Assembly: GCA_963843805.1 (NCBI GenBank)
Contig: CAWJLY010000003.1
Span: 240,133 to 304,132, forward strand
Source: Ideonella_A sp963843805
Lineage (GTDB): Bacteria > Pseudomonadota > Gammaproteobacteria > Burkholderiales > Burkholderiaceae_C
Length of the DNA stretch: 64,000 nt
Reading direction: 5' to 3'
Below are positions 18,110 through 28,243 of this stretch, in pieces. Each line of letters begins with the position of its first letter. Position 1 is the stretch's first letter. Below the pieces are notes generated by a model, which was given only the letters and a program-made list of their open reading frames with translations, made no database searches and had not been told where the DNA came from. The position numbers were made by a program, and so were the translations under genes.

Positions 18110-20285
18110 ATGACGATCCGCAACCCAGCCCCGCCGAGCCCCTCGGCCAATTGCCCGACCAGCCTGCCACCGCTGCAATCGGCGAAGCCGCCGCGCGAGC
18201 AATTGCTGGCCGATGTCGCGGCCTTGCCCGGCCTGCCCGGCGTCTATCGCTATTTCGATGCGCACGGCGCGGTGCTTGTATGTGGGCAAGGCGCGTGACC
18301 TGAAAAAGCGCGTCTCCAGCTATTTCCAGAAGAACCATGGCGGCACGCGCATCGGCGTGATGGTCGGCAAGATCGCCCGCCTCGAGACCACTGTCGTGCG
18401 CTCGGAAGCCGAAGCGCTGCTGCTCGAGAACAACCTGATCAAGTCGCTGAACCCGCGCTACAACATCCTGTTCCGCGACGACAAGAGCTATCCGTATCTG
18501 AAGATCACCGGCCGTCGCGACGCCGATGCTGGCGCTGCCATCCCGGCAACCAGCGCCGGCTTGTATCCGCGGATGGCCTACTACCGCGGTGCGGTCGACC
18601 GCCGGCACCGCTACTTCGGCCCTTATCCGAGCGCCTGGGCGGTGAAGGAGTCGATCCAGCTGCTGCAGAAGGTGTTCAAGCTGCGCACCTGTGAAGATAC
18701 GGTCTTCAACAACCGCACGCGGCCGTGCCTGCTGTACCAGATCAAGCGCTGCTCGGCGCCCTGCGTCGATCACATCGCGGTGGCCGACTATGCGCGCGAC
18801 GTGGCGCATGCCGAGCAGTTCCTGCAAGGCGAGCAGCAATCGCTGATGGACGGCCTGCAGCAGCAGATGATGGCGTTCTCCGACGCCTGCAGTTCGAGCA
18901 GGCGGCCGAGATCCGCAACCAGCTCGGCGCGCTGTCGCGGGTGCTGCACCAGCAGGGCGTCGAGGACAACACCGGCGTCAGCACGCGCGACGCCGATATC
19001 CTCGCCGTCAAGGTGCAAGGCGGACGGGCCTGCGTCAATCTGGCGATGGTGCGCGGTGGCCGCCACCTGGGCGACCGGCCGTATTTTCCGACCCACCTCG
19101 AGGATGCCGCGGCGGTCGAGGCGCTGGACGACGACGCGGGCCGACGAAGCCGTTCCGGCAGTAGTCGCCGATGGCGAAACGACACCGTCTGCGCGGCAGG
19201 CCGTGTTGCCTGCGAAGTCGCGGTGCAGGTGCTCGAGGCCTTCATCGCCCAGCATTATCTGGCGTGGCGGTCTGCCACCGCTTGCTGGTGCTCAGCCACC
19301 CGGTCGACAAGAGCGCTGATCGACGCCTTGTCGCTGCACAGCGGCATCCGGCTCACCGTGCAGCACCAGCCGCGCGGCCAGCGCCGCGGCTGGCTCGACA
19401 TGTGCATCAAGGGCGCCGAGCTGCGGCTGGCGCAGCTGCTGGCCGAGGAGGGCTCGCAACAGGCGCGAACCCGCGCGCTGGTCGATGCGCTCGATCTGGC
19501 GCCCGAGCAGCTCGACCGGTTCCGCATCGAATGCTTCGACATCAGCCACACCGCCGGCGAATCGACGCAGGCCTCGTGCGTGGTCTTCGAGGGCCACAAG
19601 ATGCAGCCGGCGCAATACCGCCGCTACAACATCGAAGGCATCACCGGCGGCGACGACTATGCGGCGATGCGCCAGGTGCTGCAGCGCCGCTACGGCAAGA
19701 TCGCTGCCGCGCTGGCCGAAACCGCGGCCGCAGCAGGAAGCAGCCAGCTGCAGTCGAGGCGCTCACTGACCAATCGGCCGATCCGGCGCCCGCCGATGGC
19801 GGCCGTCGACGCACCGAGCCGCCGAACCGGCGGCTGCGCCTGCCCGATCTGGTGCTGGTCGACGGCGGCAAGGGGCAGGTCTCGATGGCGCGCGAGGTAT
19901 TCGCCGAGCTCGGCCTCGACCTCGGCTGATCGCCGGCGTCGAGAAGGGCGAGGGCCGCAAGGTCGGCCTCGAGGAACTGGTCTTCGCCGACGGCCGGGAC
20001 AAGATCTGGCTCGGCCGCGATTCGGCCGCGCTGATGCTGGTGGCGCAGATCCGCGACGAGGCCCACCGCTTCGCGATCACCGGCATGCGCGCGCGGCGCG
20101 CCAGCGTGCGCACCGGCGGCAGCTCGCTGGAGGAGATTCCCGGCGTCGGACCGAAAAAGCGCGCCCGACTGCTGCAGCGCTTCGGCGGCGTGCGCGGCGT
20201 CGGTCACGCGAGCGTCGACGACCTGATGACCGTCGAAGGCATTTCGAGACAACTGGCCGAGGAGATCTACCGTGCCCTTCATTGA
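18110..20285 (+). CDS. uvrC: Excinuclease ABC subunit C, frameshifted
   Basis: Nuclease subunit that makes both incisions in nucleotide excision repair. The GIY-YIG domain begins LPGLPGVYRYF and continues KARDLKKRVSSYF; the UVR region and the RNase H-like nuclease domain (FDISHTAGE near 19535) follow, and the tail holds tandem helix-hairpin-helix motifs (EEIPGVGPKKRARLLQRFGG, VEGISRQLAEEIY). Frame changes at 18275 (CTTG for CTG), ~18885, ~19140, ~19215, ~19260, ~19300, ~19760 and ~19925. Several are losses of one base from a homopolymer (for example GACCGC read GACGC), so consensus error is likely. Starts just after earP on the opposite strand. Confidence 0.88.
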
Positions 20286-20848
20286 ATGCAAGACCGGCTC
20301 AGCCGGCGCCGGTCGACAGCCCGTTGCCGCTCGCCCGACGGCCCGGCGCAGCATTCGCCTGGCTGCGCATGACGACAGTCGCCGGCGTGCTGGCCGGCTG
20401 CTCGAGCCCGTTGCCGGTGCATCGCGCCGCTGCCGAGCGCCGCCGCAGGCCGTCGACCGATCCCGTCATCGCGCCAACGCCGATGTCGCGCCGGGCGCGG
20501 CCAGCCTGCAGCCGCCGGCGCCGGTTCGAAACTGGGACGAATACCGGCTTGCAGGCCGCGCAGCGCCTGATCGCCGCCAATCCGGGTGCACGTATCTCGG
20601 CGCAGGTGCCGGAAACGCTGCTGGCGATTCCGGTGCTCGAGATCGAGGTCAATGCCGACGGCAGCGTGCGCCGCATCGACGTGCTGCGCCATCCGCGGCA
20701 GGCCAAGGATACGACCCAGCTGGCCATCGATGCGGTGCACCGCGCGGCACCGTTCGGCAGCGTGGCGCGGCTGCCGCGACCATGGAAATTCGCCGAGACG
20801 TTTCTGTTCAACGACGCACGCCAGTTCAAGCCGCGATCGCTCGATTGA
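20282..20848 (+). CDS. Putative lipoprotein with TonB-C-like domain, frameshifted
   Basis: About 188 codons. An N-terminal signal with Arg-Arg and lipobox LAGC (TTVAGVLAGCSS) suggests an exported lipoprotein. The C-terminal part (PETLLAIPVLEIEVNADGSV ... DAVHRAAPFGSVARLPRPW) resembles TonB/TolA C-terminal folds. A TTG at 20282 overlaps the uvrC stop; an ATG at 20369 would leave too short a signal. The frame changes twice, once at 20548 where CTTG replaces CTG; corrected reading gives PVRNWDEYRL then QAAQRLIAANPG. Lies between uvrC and pgsA; no function assigned. Confidence 0.6.
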   Translation: MNARPAQPAPVDSPLPLARRPGAAFAWLRMTTVAGVLAGCSSPLPVHRAAAERRRRPSTDPVIAPTPMSRRARPACSRRRRFETGTNTGLQAAQRLIAANPGARISAQVPETLLAIPVLEIEVNADGSVRRIDVLRHPRQAKDTTQLAIDAVHRAAPFGSVARLPRPWKFAETFLFNDARQFKPRSLD

Positions 20849-20908
20849 AGCCCGCTGGCACGCGTTCAATCCGGCAGCGCGACTCGAAAGCCGGCACAAT
20901 CGCAATCG

Positions 20909-21475
20909 ATGTTCTTCAATCTGCCGACACTGCTGACCTGGGCACGAATCGTGTCGATTCCGTTGATCGTCGGCGTGTTCTATCTGAACATCGCGGCCGG
21001 GATGCAGAATCTGCTGGCGACGGTGCTGTTCATCATCGTCGCCTGACCGACTGGGCCGACGGCTATCTGGCGCGCCGGCTCAACCAGACCTCGGCGTTCG
21101 GTGCCTTCCTCGATCCGGTCGCCGACAAGTTCCTGGTCGTCGCCGCGCTGCTGGTGCTGGTCCACCTGAACCGGCTGCATGCGCTGGTCGCGCTGGTCAT
21201 CATCGGCCGCGAGATCGCGATCTCGGCGCTGCGCGAATGGATGGCGCAGATCGGCGCGGCGCGCAGCGTTGCCGTGCACATGCTCGGCAAGCTGAAGACC
21301 GTGGTGCAGATGGTCGCGATTCCGTTTCTGCTGTATGACGGCTGTCTTGCTCGGCATCGTCGACACCCATCTCTGGGGCACGGTGCTGATCATCGTCTCG
21401 GCGGTGCTGACGATCTGGTCGATGGTCTATTACCTGCAGAAGGCGCTGCCGGAAATCCGCGCCCGGGTGCGCTGA
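20909..21475 (+). CDS. pgsA: CDP-diacylglycerol-glycerol-3-phosphate phosphatidyltransferase, frameshifted
   Basis: Membrane enzyme that makes phosphatidylglycerophosphate. The CDP-alcohol phosphotransferase motif is complete: DWADGYLARRL ... GAFLDPVADK. About 188 residues with four hydrophobic segments. The N-terminus MFFNLPTLLTWARI is typical. Frame changes at ~21044 (one C missing before TGACC) and at 21346 (CTTG for CTG); the tail VLTIWSMVYYLQKALPEI resumes in the original frame. Confidence 0.88.
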
Positions 21476-21523
21476 GGCAATCGCCATGAAGCGCGATTTC
21501 AGCCGAGCCACTTTCCGGCACGA

Positions 21524-22460
21524 ATGAACTTCCGCAGCCGATGGCGCGTCTCGTCCCGCCGTCTGATCCGCGCCATGCCGTGGGTCTTCGTGCTGATCTG
21601 GAGCACCGGCTTCATCGTCGCCCGCTTCGGCATGCCGCAAGCGCCGCCGATGAGCTTTCTGACGATCCGCTACGGCCTGTCGATCGCCTGCTTCCTGGTC
21701 TGGGTCGTGCTGTCGGGCGCCGCCTGGCCGCGCAGCCGCGCGCAATGGGCTGCATCTGGCGCTGACCGGCGTGCTGATGCATGCCGGCTATCTCGGTGGC
21801 GTGTGGGCTGCGGTCAAGGCCGGCATCGGCGCCGGCACGGTGGCCCTGCTGGTCGGCCTGCAGCCGGTGCTGACCGCGATCTGGATCAGCCGCAGCGCGG
21901 CTGCCGCGCGCCGGTGACGCCGCGCCGCGCGGCGGGTCCAGCCGCCCTGCGGCACGATCGGCAGCGGTGCAGTGGCTCGGCCTGGCGCTCGGCTTCGGCG
22001 GCCTGCTGCTGGTGGTCTGGCGCAAGCTCGGCGTCGGCGAGGTCGATGGCTGGAACCTGTCGCTGGCGCTGCTCGCGTTGGTCAGCATCACCGTCGGCAC
22101 GCTTGTATCAGAAGCGCCATGTCCAGCCCTGCGATGTGCGCACTGCCAGCATCGATCCAGCTTGCCGGCGCCTTGCTCGTCAGCCTGCCATTCGTTGCGT
22201 TCGAGTCCGAGGCGATTCGCTGGAACGCGATATTTCTTCGGCGCGATGGCCTGGTCGGTGCTTGGTCTGACGCTTGGCGGCAGTTCGTTGCTGTATCTGC
22301 TGATCCAGCGCGGTGCGGCCACCAAGGTCACGAGCCTGCTGTTTCTGGTGCCGCCGTGCACCGCGCTGATGGCCTGGCCGCTGTTCGGCGAAACGCTCAG
22401 CCCGCTGGCCTGGGGGGCATGGCGCTGACCGTGATCGGCGTCGCGCTGGTGGTGCGCTGA
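21524..22460 (+). CDS. EamA/DMT-family transporter, frameshifted
   Basis: Inner-membrane protein of the drug/metabolite transporter superfamily, ~310 codons and about ten membrane segments. Seen: PWVFVLIWSTGFIVARFG, GVLMHAGYLGGVWAAVKAGI, GTVALLVGLQPVLTAIW and the C-terminal repeat copy SLLFLVPPCTALMAWPLFGE. Frame changes near 21745, 21905, 22102 (CTTG for CTG), 22225 and 22415. Substrate unknown. Start 21524 lies ~48 bp after pgsA. Confidence 0.8.
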
Positions 22461-22690
22461 GCTGCGACCCGACCATCGCGTTGCAGCAAATCTGCCGCTG
22501 TCAATGCGGGGAAAGTCCGGTCGGCGAATGGCTTCCAATATCGGTCAACACGAATAGAATCCGCTTCCCGCGCCTGGTTCGTGCCAGGCGTGCCAACCGA
22601 TTCAGAATTCGACCCGGCAGTGTCGACAGGCGCTGCCGTCTTCAGACCATTCAATGACACACGCTACATGCACCGAGAGAGGGCCTTTTC

Positions 22691-22962
22691 GTGAACAAAT
22701 CCGAACTGATCGAACACATCTCCAAGCAGGCCGACATTTCGAAGGCGGCCGCCGCCGGGCGCTGGAAGCCCTGATCGGCGGTGTCAAGTCGACGCTGAAA
22801 AAAAACAACAGCGTCTCGCTGGTCGGCTTCGGCACATTCAGCGTCAGCAAGCGGGCCGCGCGCAGCGGCCGCAACCCGCGCACCGGTGCGGCCATCAAGA
22901 TCAAGGCCGCCAAGGTGCCGAAGTTCCGCCCGGGCAAGGCGCTGAAGGATGCGTTGAACTGA
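22691..22962 (+). CDS. hupB: DNA-binding protein HU-beta, one base missing
   Basis: Histone-like nucleoid protein of ~90 residues. The GTG at 22691 gives MNKSELIEHISKQADISKAA; after one lost base near 22755 (GCCCGG read GCCGG) it continues ALEALIGGVKSTLKKNNSVS and ends with the DNA-binding arm (GRNPRTGAAIKIKAAKVPKF). Followed by tRNA-Val and ppiD, an order common in Burkholderiales. Confidence 0.92.
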
Positions 22963-23029
22963 ACGGTCGGTCTGGCCGGCGTCGTATCTGGCCTTTCAAA
23001 CGGCGTCGGCTAGACGGCAAGGTAGTCCC

Positions 23030-23105
23030 GGGTGCTTAGCTCAGTTGGTAGAGCGGCGCCCTTACAAGGCGTAGGTCGGGGGTTCGAGCCCCTCAGCACC
23101 CACCA
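23030..23105 (+). tRNA. tRNA-Val (anticodon TAC)
   Basis: A 76-nt cloverleaf: acceptor GGGTGCT/AGCACCC, D arm with AGTTGGTA, anticodon loop CTTACAA (TAC), T arm with GGTTCGAGCC and an encoded CCA end. All stems pair. Confidence 0.97.
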
Positions 23106-23196
23106 ATCCGGGAACGACGGCATCGGGCGTGCCGCCAACGGCGCACCGGCGCGCCACGCTGTGGCCTGTCGGGTAAACTAGGCGTCAAATCAAGCC

Positions 23197-23220
23197 AAAG
23201 GCGAACCTCGGTTCGCCTTT
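23197..23220. terminator. Hairpin terminator between tRNA-Val and ppiD
   Basis: AAAGGCGAAC - CTCG - GTTCGCCTTT is a perfect 10-bp stem with a four-base loop, flanked by short A and T runs on both sides, so it can act in either direction. It probably ends the hupB/tRNA-Val transcript. Confidence 0.7.
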
Positions 23221-23326
23221 GTTGCATCTGGGCCCGTGTCGAACGGTGCTTGTCGCTCATGCGGTGCGTGCAGCGCCAGCCAGCATCGTCTGCACCACGC
23301 CCGCACCGTTACCTTGAGGCCATCTG

Positions 23327-25270
23327 ATGTTCGACTTCATCCGCAATCACACGCGCGTGCTGTTTTTCTTCCTGATCGTGCTGATCATCCCGTCGTTCGT
23401 CTTCTTCGGGCTGCAGGGCTATACCAACATGGACAGGGACCAGGCGCAGGTTGTCGCCAGCGTCGGCGACATCGAGATCACGCAAGGCCGAACTGGACGC
23501 CGCGCACCGGCAGCAGATCGAGCGCATCCGGCAGCAGTCGCCGGACATCGACACCCGCATGCTCGATACGCCCGAGCATGCGGCAGGAAACGCTCGATGG
23601 CCTGATCCGCGAGCGGCTGACTCGTCGTCGCCGCCGACAAGATGCACCTGGTGACGACCGACGAGCGGATGCTGCGCCTGTTCCGCGAGGATCCGCAGTT
23701 CGAGTTCCTGCGCAGACCCGACGGCAGCGTCAATGCCGACGTCCTGGCCGCGCAAGGCATGTCGTCGGAGAGTGTTCGCGCAGCGGCTGCGCCAGGATAT
23801 TTCGGCCAGCCAGGTGCTCAAGGCGATCGAAGCCACGGCGCTCGCGCCGGCCGCCGCGGCATCGGCCGCACTCGATGCCTTCTTGCAGCAGCGTGAGGTG
23901 CAGGTGCAGCGATTCGAGCCGTCGGCTTTCGCCGCCAAGGTCAAGCCGACCGATGCCGAGACTGCAGGCCTACTACAAGGAAAACGCCGCGCAGATTCCA
24001 GGCTCCCGAGCAGGTCGATATCGACTATCTGGTGCTCGACGCCGACAAGCTGCAGCAGAGCGATCAACATCGACGAAGAAGAGCTGCGCAAATATTATGC
24101 GCAGAACGAGGCGCGCTACAGCACGCCCGAAGAGCGGCGGGCCAGCCACATCCTGATCAAGGCCGACCAGTCGAGCATCGGCCGAGCAGCGCGCCGCGGC
24201 CAAGGCCAAGGCCGAAGCCCTGCTGGCCGAGGTCGCGCAAGAACCCGCAGACGTTTCGCCGAGGTGGCGACGAAGAACTCGGACGATCCCGGCTCGGCAG
24301 CCAATGGCGGCGACCTCGATTTCTTCGGCAAGGGTGCGATGGTCAAGCCATTCGAGGAGGCCGTCTTCGCGCTGCAGACGGACTGGATCAGCGATGTCGT
24401 CGACCAGCGACTTCGGCTTCCACATCATCAAGCTGACCGGTATGCGCGGCGGCGAAAAGCGCAGCTTCGAGGCGGTGCGGCCCGGAGATCGAGGCGCTGC
24501 TTGCGCAAGCAGCTGGCGCAGCAGAAGTACACCGAGCTGGCGGTCGAATTCAGCAACATCGTCTACGAGCAGGCCGACAGCCTGAAGCCGGCGGCCGACA
24601 AGTTCAAGCTCGAACTGCAGACCGCCAAGGGCCTGACGCGCAGCCCGGCCCCCGGCGCGACCGGCCCGCTGGCGTCGCCGAAGTTGCTCGAGGCGATCTT
24701 CTCGACCGATGCGATTCGCAACAAGCGCAATACCGATGCGATCGAGATCGCACCCACGCAGATGGTGCGGCCCGCGTGACCAGCCATGCGCCGGCGCAAC
24801 CAGGCCGCTCGCCGAAGTGCGCGCGCAGGTGGTGGCCGCGGTGACCGACGAGCAGGCCGCTGCGCTGGCGAGCAAGGCGGGCGAGGCGCGCCTCGCCGAG
24901 CTGAAGGCGGCGCCGGCGAACCGCTCGTCGAGCGAAGGCGGTCACGATCTCGCGCGCCCAGCCCGGCCGAGCTGCCGCCGAAGATGCATCGATGCGGCGC
25001 TGCGCGCGCCGCCGGCAAGTCGTTGCCCGCCGTGGTCGGCGTCGACCTCGGCCTGCAGGGCTATGCGGTGGTCAAGGTCAACAAGGTGCTCGGCCGCAGA
25101 TACCAAGCCAGCCGACGACGCCGCCGCTGCGCGAGCGAATACGCCAAGGCGATTGCCGATGTCGAGACCCAGGCCTACTACGAAGCGCTGAAGCGGCGCT
25201 TCAAGGTCGAACGCAAGGGCGCTCGCCAGTGCAGCAGGTGGCGCAGCGAGCGCCGCGGCAAACTGATTGA
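23327..25270 (+). CDS. ppiD: Peptidyl-prolyl isomerase PpiD (SurA/parvulin type), heavily frameshifted
   Basis: Membrane-anchored periplasmic folding factor. N-terminal anchor VLFFFLIVLIIPSFVFFGLQ at residues ~11-30, SurA-N-like region, then the parvulin domain (RRASHILIKADQSS ... VATKNSDDPGSAANGGDLDF, GKGAMVKPFEEAVFAL). ~647 codons, normal length. At least ten one-base frame changes; the first, at 23483, reads CAAG for CAG (ITQ then AELDAAHRQQ). Conserved blocks continue on each side, so the gene is probably functional in the organism. A terminator precedes it and tRNA-His follows. Confidence 0.85.
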
Positions 25271-25359
25271 AGCGTTCGGGCGATCGGCCGGATGGGATCG
25301 GATCGGGGCCCGGCGACGGCCTGAGCGCCGATCTTATCGTTTATACTCGTCGGCTCTGC

Positions 25360-25436
25360 GGTGGCTGTAGCTCAGTTGGTAGAGTCCAGGATTGTGATTC
25401 CTGTTGTCGTGGGTTCGAGCCCCATCAGCCACCCCA
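25360..25436 (+). tRNA. tRNA-His (anticodon GTG)
   Basis: Acceptor GTGGCTG/CAGCCAC with the extra G at position -1 (25360) opposite C73, the histidine identity element; anticodon loop TTGTGAT; T arm GGTTCGAGCC; CCA encoded. Confidence 0.97.
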
Positions 25437-25478
25437 TTTAGAAGTTTCATGACGGCTCATGCCGTCTCGACGAACAGC

Positions 25479-25517
25479 AAAGCCCCCAAGTAGATCAACG
25501 ACTTGGGGGCTTTTTTG
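25479..25517 (+). terminator. Rho-independent terminator after tRNA-His
   Basis: AAAGCCCCCAAG, an 11-base loop, then CTTGGGGGCTTTTTT: a 12-bp perfect stem followed by a T run. Confidence 0.9.
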
Positions 25518-25652
25518 TTGCCGGAGAGCTCACGAGGTGTCATGACCGTCACCAGGGTCCGCCGGACGCCGTACCGGGACTGGCCTGTGATTGTCGGTGA
25601 TGCCGGAAAATGCTACTCTGCCGAGGTCTCCAATCATCATCGGGGAACGACC

Positions 25653-26141
25653 ATGATCGGGAATTTCGCCAGCATCGGAAAGATGCTGCAGGCCGTCGCG
25701 AACAACGTGAAGCCGACGCAAGGTGTGATGGGCGGCCTGGGCAACACGGTACAGGGGGCTGCCCAATCAGGGCCCATGGCTGCGAAGGCGGCGGCCATGC
25801 AGGCTGCGCAGACAAGACCGGGCAATCCGGTTCAAAACGCGGCCCAGATGGCCCAGAACGCAGCGATGGCCGCCACGAAGGCCGCGCCGGTCATTCAGAA
25901 GGCCGCCTACATTGCAGTTCTGCACGAAGCGATCGCCAAGGCCGGCGACTCCGCGTCATTCAACCTCGAATTTGAAAGAAGCGAGCTGATGACAAAGTTT
26001 CGCAATATTTCCGCTGTCAATTATCAACATATGATGATGCAGGAACATTTGGCTGACGCAACCCAATTCATGACTCTGGTTTCCGAATTGACCCGCAAGA
26101 TGACCGAAGCAAGCAGGAACGTCGTCAGCAATTTGAGATGA
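25653..26141 (+). CDS. Hypothetical Ala/Met-rich helical protein (162 aa)
   Basis: Begins MIGNFASIGKMLQAVANNV, followed by a low-complexity Ala/Gln/Met helix and a more ordered C-terminal part (KAAYIAVLHEAIAKAGDSAS, MQEHLADATQFMTLVSELTR). A GGGGAACG purine tract precedes the ATG. No signal peptide and no recognised domain. It lies alone after tRNA-His and its terminator, convergent with the exopolysaccharide cluster. The 3' third is less GC-rich than its neighbours, and a position next to a tRNA gene would suit an acquired gene, but that is inference. Confidence 0.6.
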   Translation: MIGNFASIGKMLQAVANNVKPTQGVMGGLGNTVQGAAQSGPMAAKAAAMQAAQTRPGNPVQNAAQMAQNAAMAATKAAPVIQKAAYIAVLHEAIAKAGDSASFNLEFERSELMTKFRNISAVNYQHMMMQEHLADATQFMTLVSELTRKMTEASRNVVSNLR

Positions 26142-26215
26142 CTTGGTCCGCGCTGGCAGCGGTGACCCCGACCGAGCGCGATTGCTAGTACGTCGTTGCT
26201 ACCGGAGTCTGCGCT

Positions 26216-27023
26216 CTAGCGCTTGAGCAGCCGCCTGTACCAGGGCGAGGACGACCGATTGCCGTCTTCGCGGCCAGCGGCAAGGCCGGGCGGCGGGGCA
26301 ACCTGGCTCGGCTCGACATTGTCCAGAATCGCCTGCGGGCGGTCGTAGACCATCCGCCGCGCTTCGTCCTTGCCGACCATGGTGCCCGCCCGCTCGACCG
26401 CTTCGGCCATCTGCGGGTTGCGCATGTTGGCCGTATGGGCGTCGCTGGCGATCAGGTGCACCAGGCCGTCGTCGAGCAACCGTTCGCTCCAGCGACGCGC
26501 CGGCTTGCCGAATTTGCCGAGCAGCGCGCCGGCGGTGATCTGCATCCAGACGCCGCGCCTGGCCAATGCGACGAAGGTTTCGTAGTGGCCTTCGATCCAG
26601 ACCAGCCGTTCGGGATGGGTGATCACCGGCGTAAAGCCGGCCGCCATGATGTTGAAGACCGATGACTCGAAATGTGGCGGCGCCACATGGTGCGACGGCT
26701 CGAGCAGAAAATAGCGCGAGCCGTTGAGCGTCGGCACGCGGCCTGTTTTCAGGCCGTCGAGCAGTTCGGGCACCAGATGGGCATCGGCGCCGACGACCAG
26801 CTTGCAGCGGAATCTTGAAGACATCGAGCGCCTTCTGCAGCTTGTCGCGCTCGGCGTGGATGCCGTCGCTGTGGTTCATGTACATGCCGGGATAGATGTG
26901 CGGCGTGCACGCCATCACCGTCGTGCCATCGGCGACCGCAATGCGCGCCATCTCGAGCGAGATCTCGAGCGTCTTCGCGCCATCGTCGATGCCGGGCAGG
27001 ATGTGCGAGTGCAGGTCGATCAT
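26216..27023 (-). CDS. CpsB/YwqE-type tyrosine phosphatase (PHP fold), one frame change
   Basis: Metal-dependent protein-tyrosine phosphatase of the PHP family that in characterised systems dephosphorylates the polysaccharide tyrosine kinase. The metal motif MIDLHSHILPGIDDGAK opens the protein; CTPHIYPG, PVITHPERL and IASDAHTANMRNP supply further His/Asp ligands. ~268 codons. The frame changes once near 26815 (one extra base before AAGCTGGTC). Its ATG overlaps the stop of the preceding gene (ATGA), so it is the last member of the exopolysaccharide operon and the likely antagonist of the Wzc kinase at 30066-32482. Confidence 0.85.
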
Positions 27024-28243
27024 GGTGCGCCGCCAGGCTTGAGCGGCTTCAATTCGAAGTCATCGAAAAACATGACGCCGGCGATCCCGGCCTTGGCTTC
27101 CCAGGGCGCCGTCGTTTCGAGTTGCATCCTGACCGCCCCGCCGCATTCTGCCGGCACCGCACATCCGACGCTTGAACGATTCCCATTTCCGCTCCGTATC
27201 CTTCATCGCGGCCGTCTGCGCAAAACGCTCACCGCCGGCAGCGCAGCGCAACGCCCAGACCAGGCCCTCGTCGGTTCGCACGCGGTCGCTCATGTAGCGG
27301 CCGCTGAACCGGTATTTGCGCGCGAACAGCAACACCGGCTGCATCATCATCGGCTGCGGCAACGCGGTGCGGCCGGTCATCTCGACTTCCATCATCAGGC
27401 CGTCCTGCGGCGCCGCCGTCACCTGGCTGACTCCGCAGGCCGCGCGGGCCCGCTGGTTTCCTCCGGCCAATACCAGTCGAAGGCGCGGCGGATCGAGCGC
27501 TGGTCGAAGCCGGGATTGAACAGGCCTTCGGGAACCTTGCCGCGCAACGACACCCACAGCGTATAGGCGTCGAGCCAGTTGCCGTCGCGTTGCAGCCGCT
27601 CGATCATCGCCAACACCGTGGCCGGATCGAGGATGCCGAGTTGGCTGCCCTGGCTGACATAGGGCTGCATCAGCACCACCGGCACTTTGGGATCGAGGCT
27701 GGCCAGCATGCCGTCGAGCCAGCGGGTTTCCGGGGTCAAGGTGGCCAGCACCGCATCCTGCGCTTCCGGTGTCAGCATCAGCGCCGCCAGCGGCTTGCGC
27801 GCCACATTGCCGTGGCCGCGCTCGACCATAGCGCACCAGCGCCTTGGCCAGCCGCGGCCAATCCTTGGCACGCAACGCCGCTATCGGCTTCCACCGCCAG
27901 CACATGCGGGTTGTACGGGGCAAATTGCCTGCGAACGGCAGCACGGTTCGGCGCAGCGGATCTTTGTTCTGCCACAGCACCTTGGTCAGCCGTGCCCAGG
28001 TGTGGCCGTCGCCGATATTGCGCTGCAGGTGGTCGAGATAGACCTGCGTCGAGTTGGCATCGGCATCGCGCGACGGGTAGTCGCTGCAGCCGTCTTCGAA
28101 AGGCCATTCGCGGATCCAGCAGCCCCGTTCGATCTGCTGCGGCAACGCCCAGACCCAGACCAGCCCCGCCAGCAACCAGCCAGATGGCCAGCCAGCCGGC
28201 GAACAGCATGCGGCGCGTGGATGCGCGTGCCGCGGCTGCTCAT
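27020..28243 (-). CDS. Membrane-anchored exopolysaccharide-cluster protein, frameshifted
   Basis: ~408 codons. A hydrophobic N-terminal segment (AGWLAIWLVAGGAGL) precedes a periplasmic part. Helical middle blocks (NSTQVYLDHLQRNIGDGHTW, EAQDAVLATLTPETRWLDGM, PATVLAMIERLQRDGNWLDA) look repeat-like; the C-terminal third (FNPGFDQRSIRRAFDWYWPE, APQDGLMMEVEMTGRTALP, GVMFFDDFELKPL) resembles a jelly-roll carbohydrate-binding module by pattern, not by search. Both ends overlap neighbours by ATGA (J-domain gene upstream, phosphatase downstream). Frame changes near 28200, 27890, 27830, 27440 and 27150. I do not recognise a named family. Confidence 0.6.

Noticed and set aside
1..28000. Treating dcp, uvrC, ppiD, earP and others as pseudogenes
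   Set aside because: Full-length conserved blocks with single-base shifts, essential genes affected equally and regional clustering indicate sequence errors. Only the ugd remnant, which lacks whole domains, is called a pseudogene.
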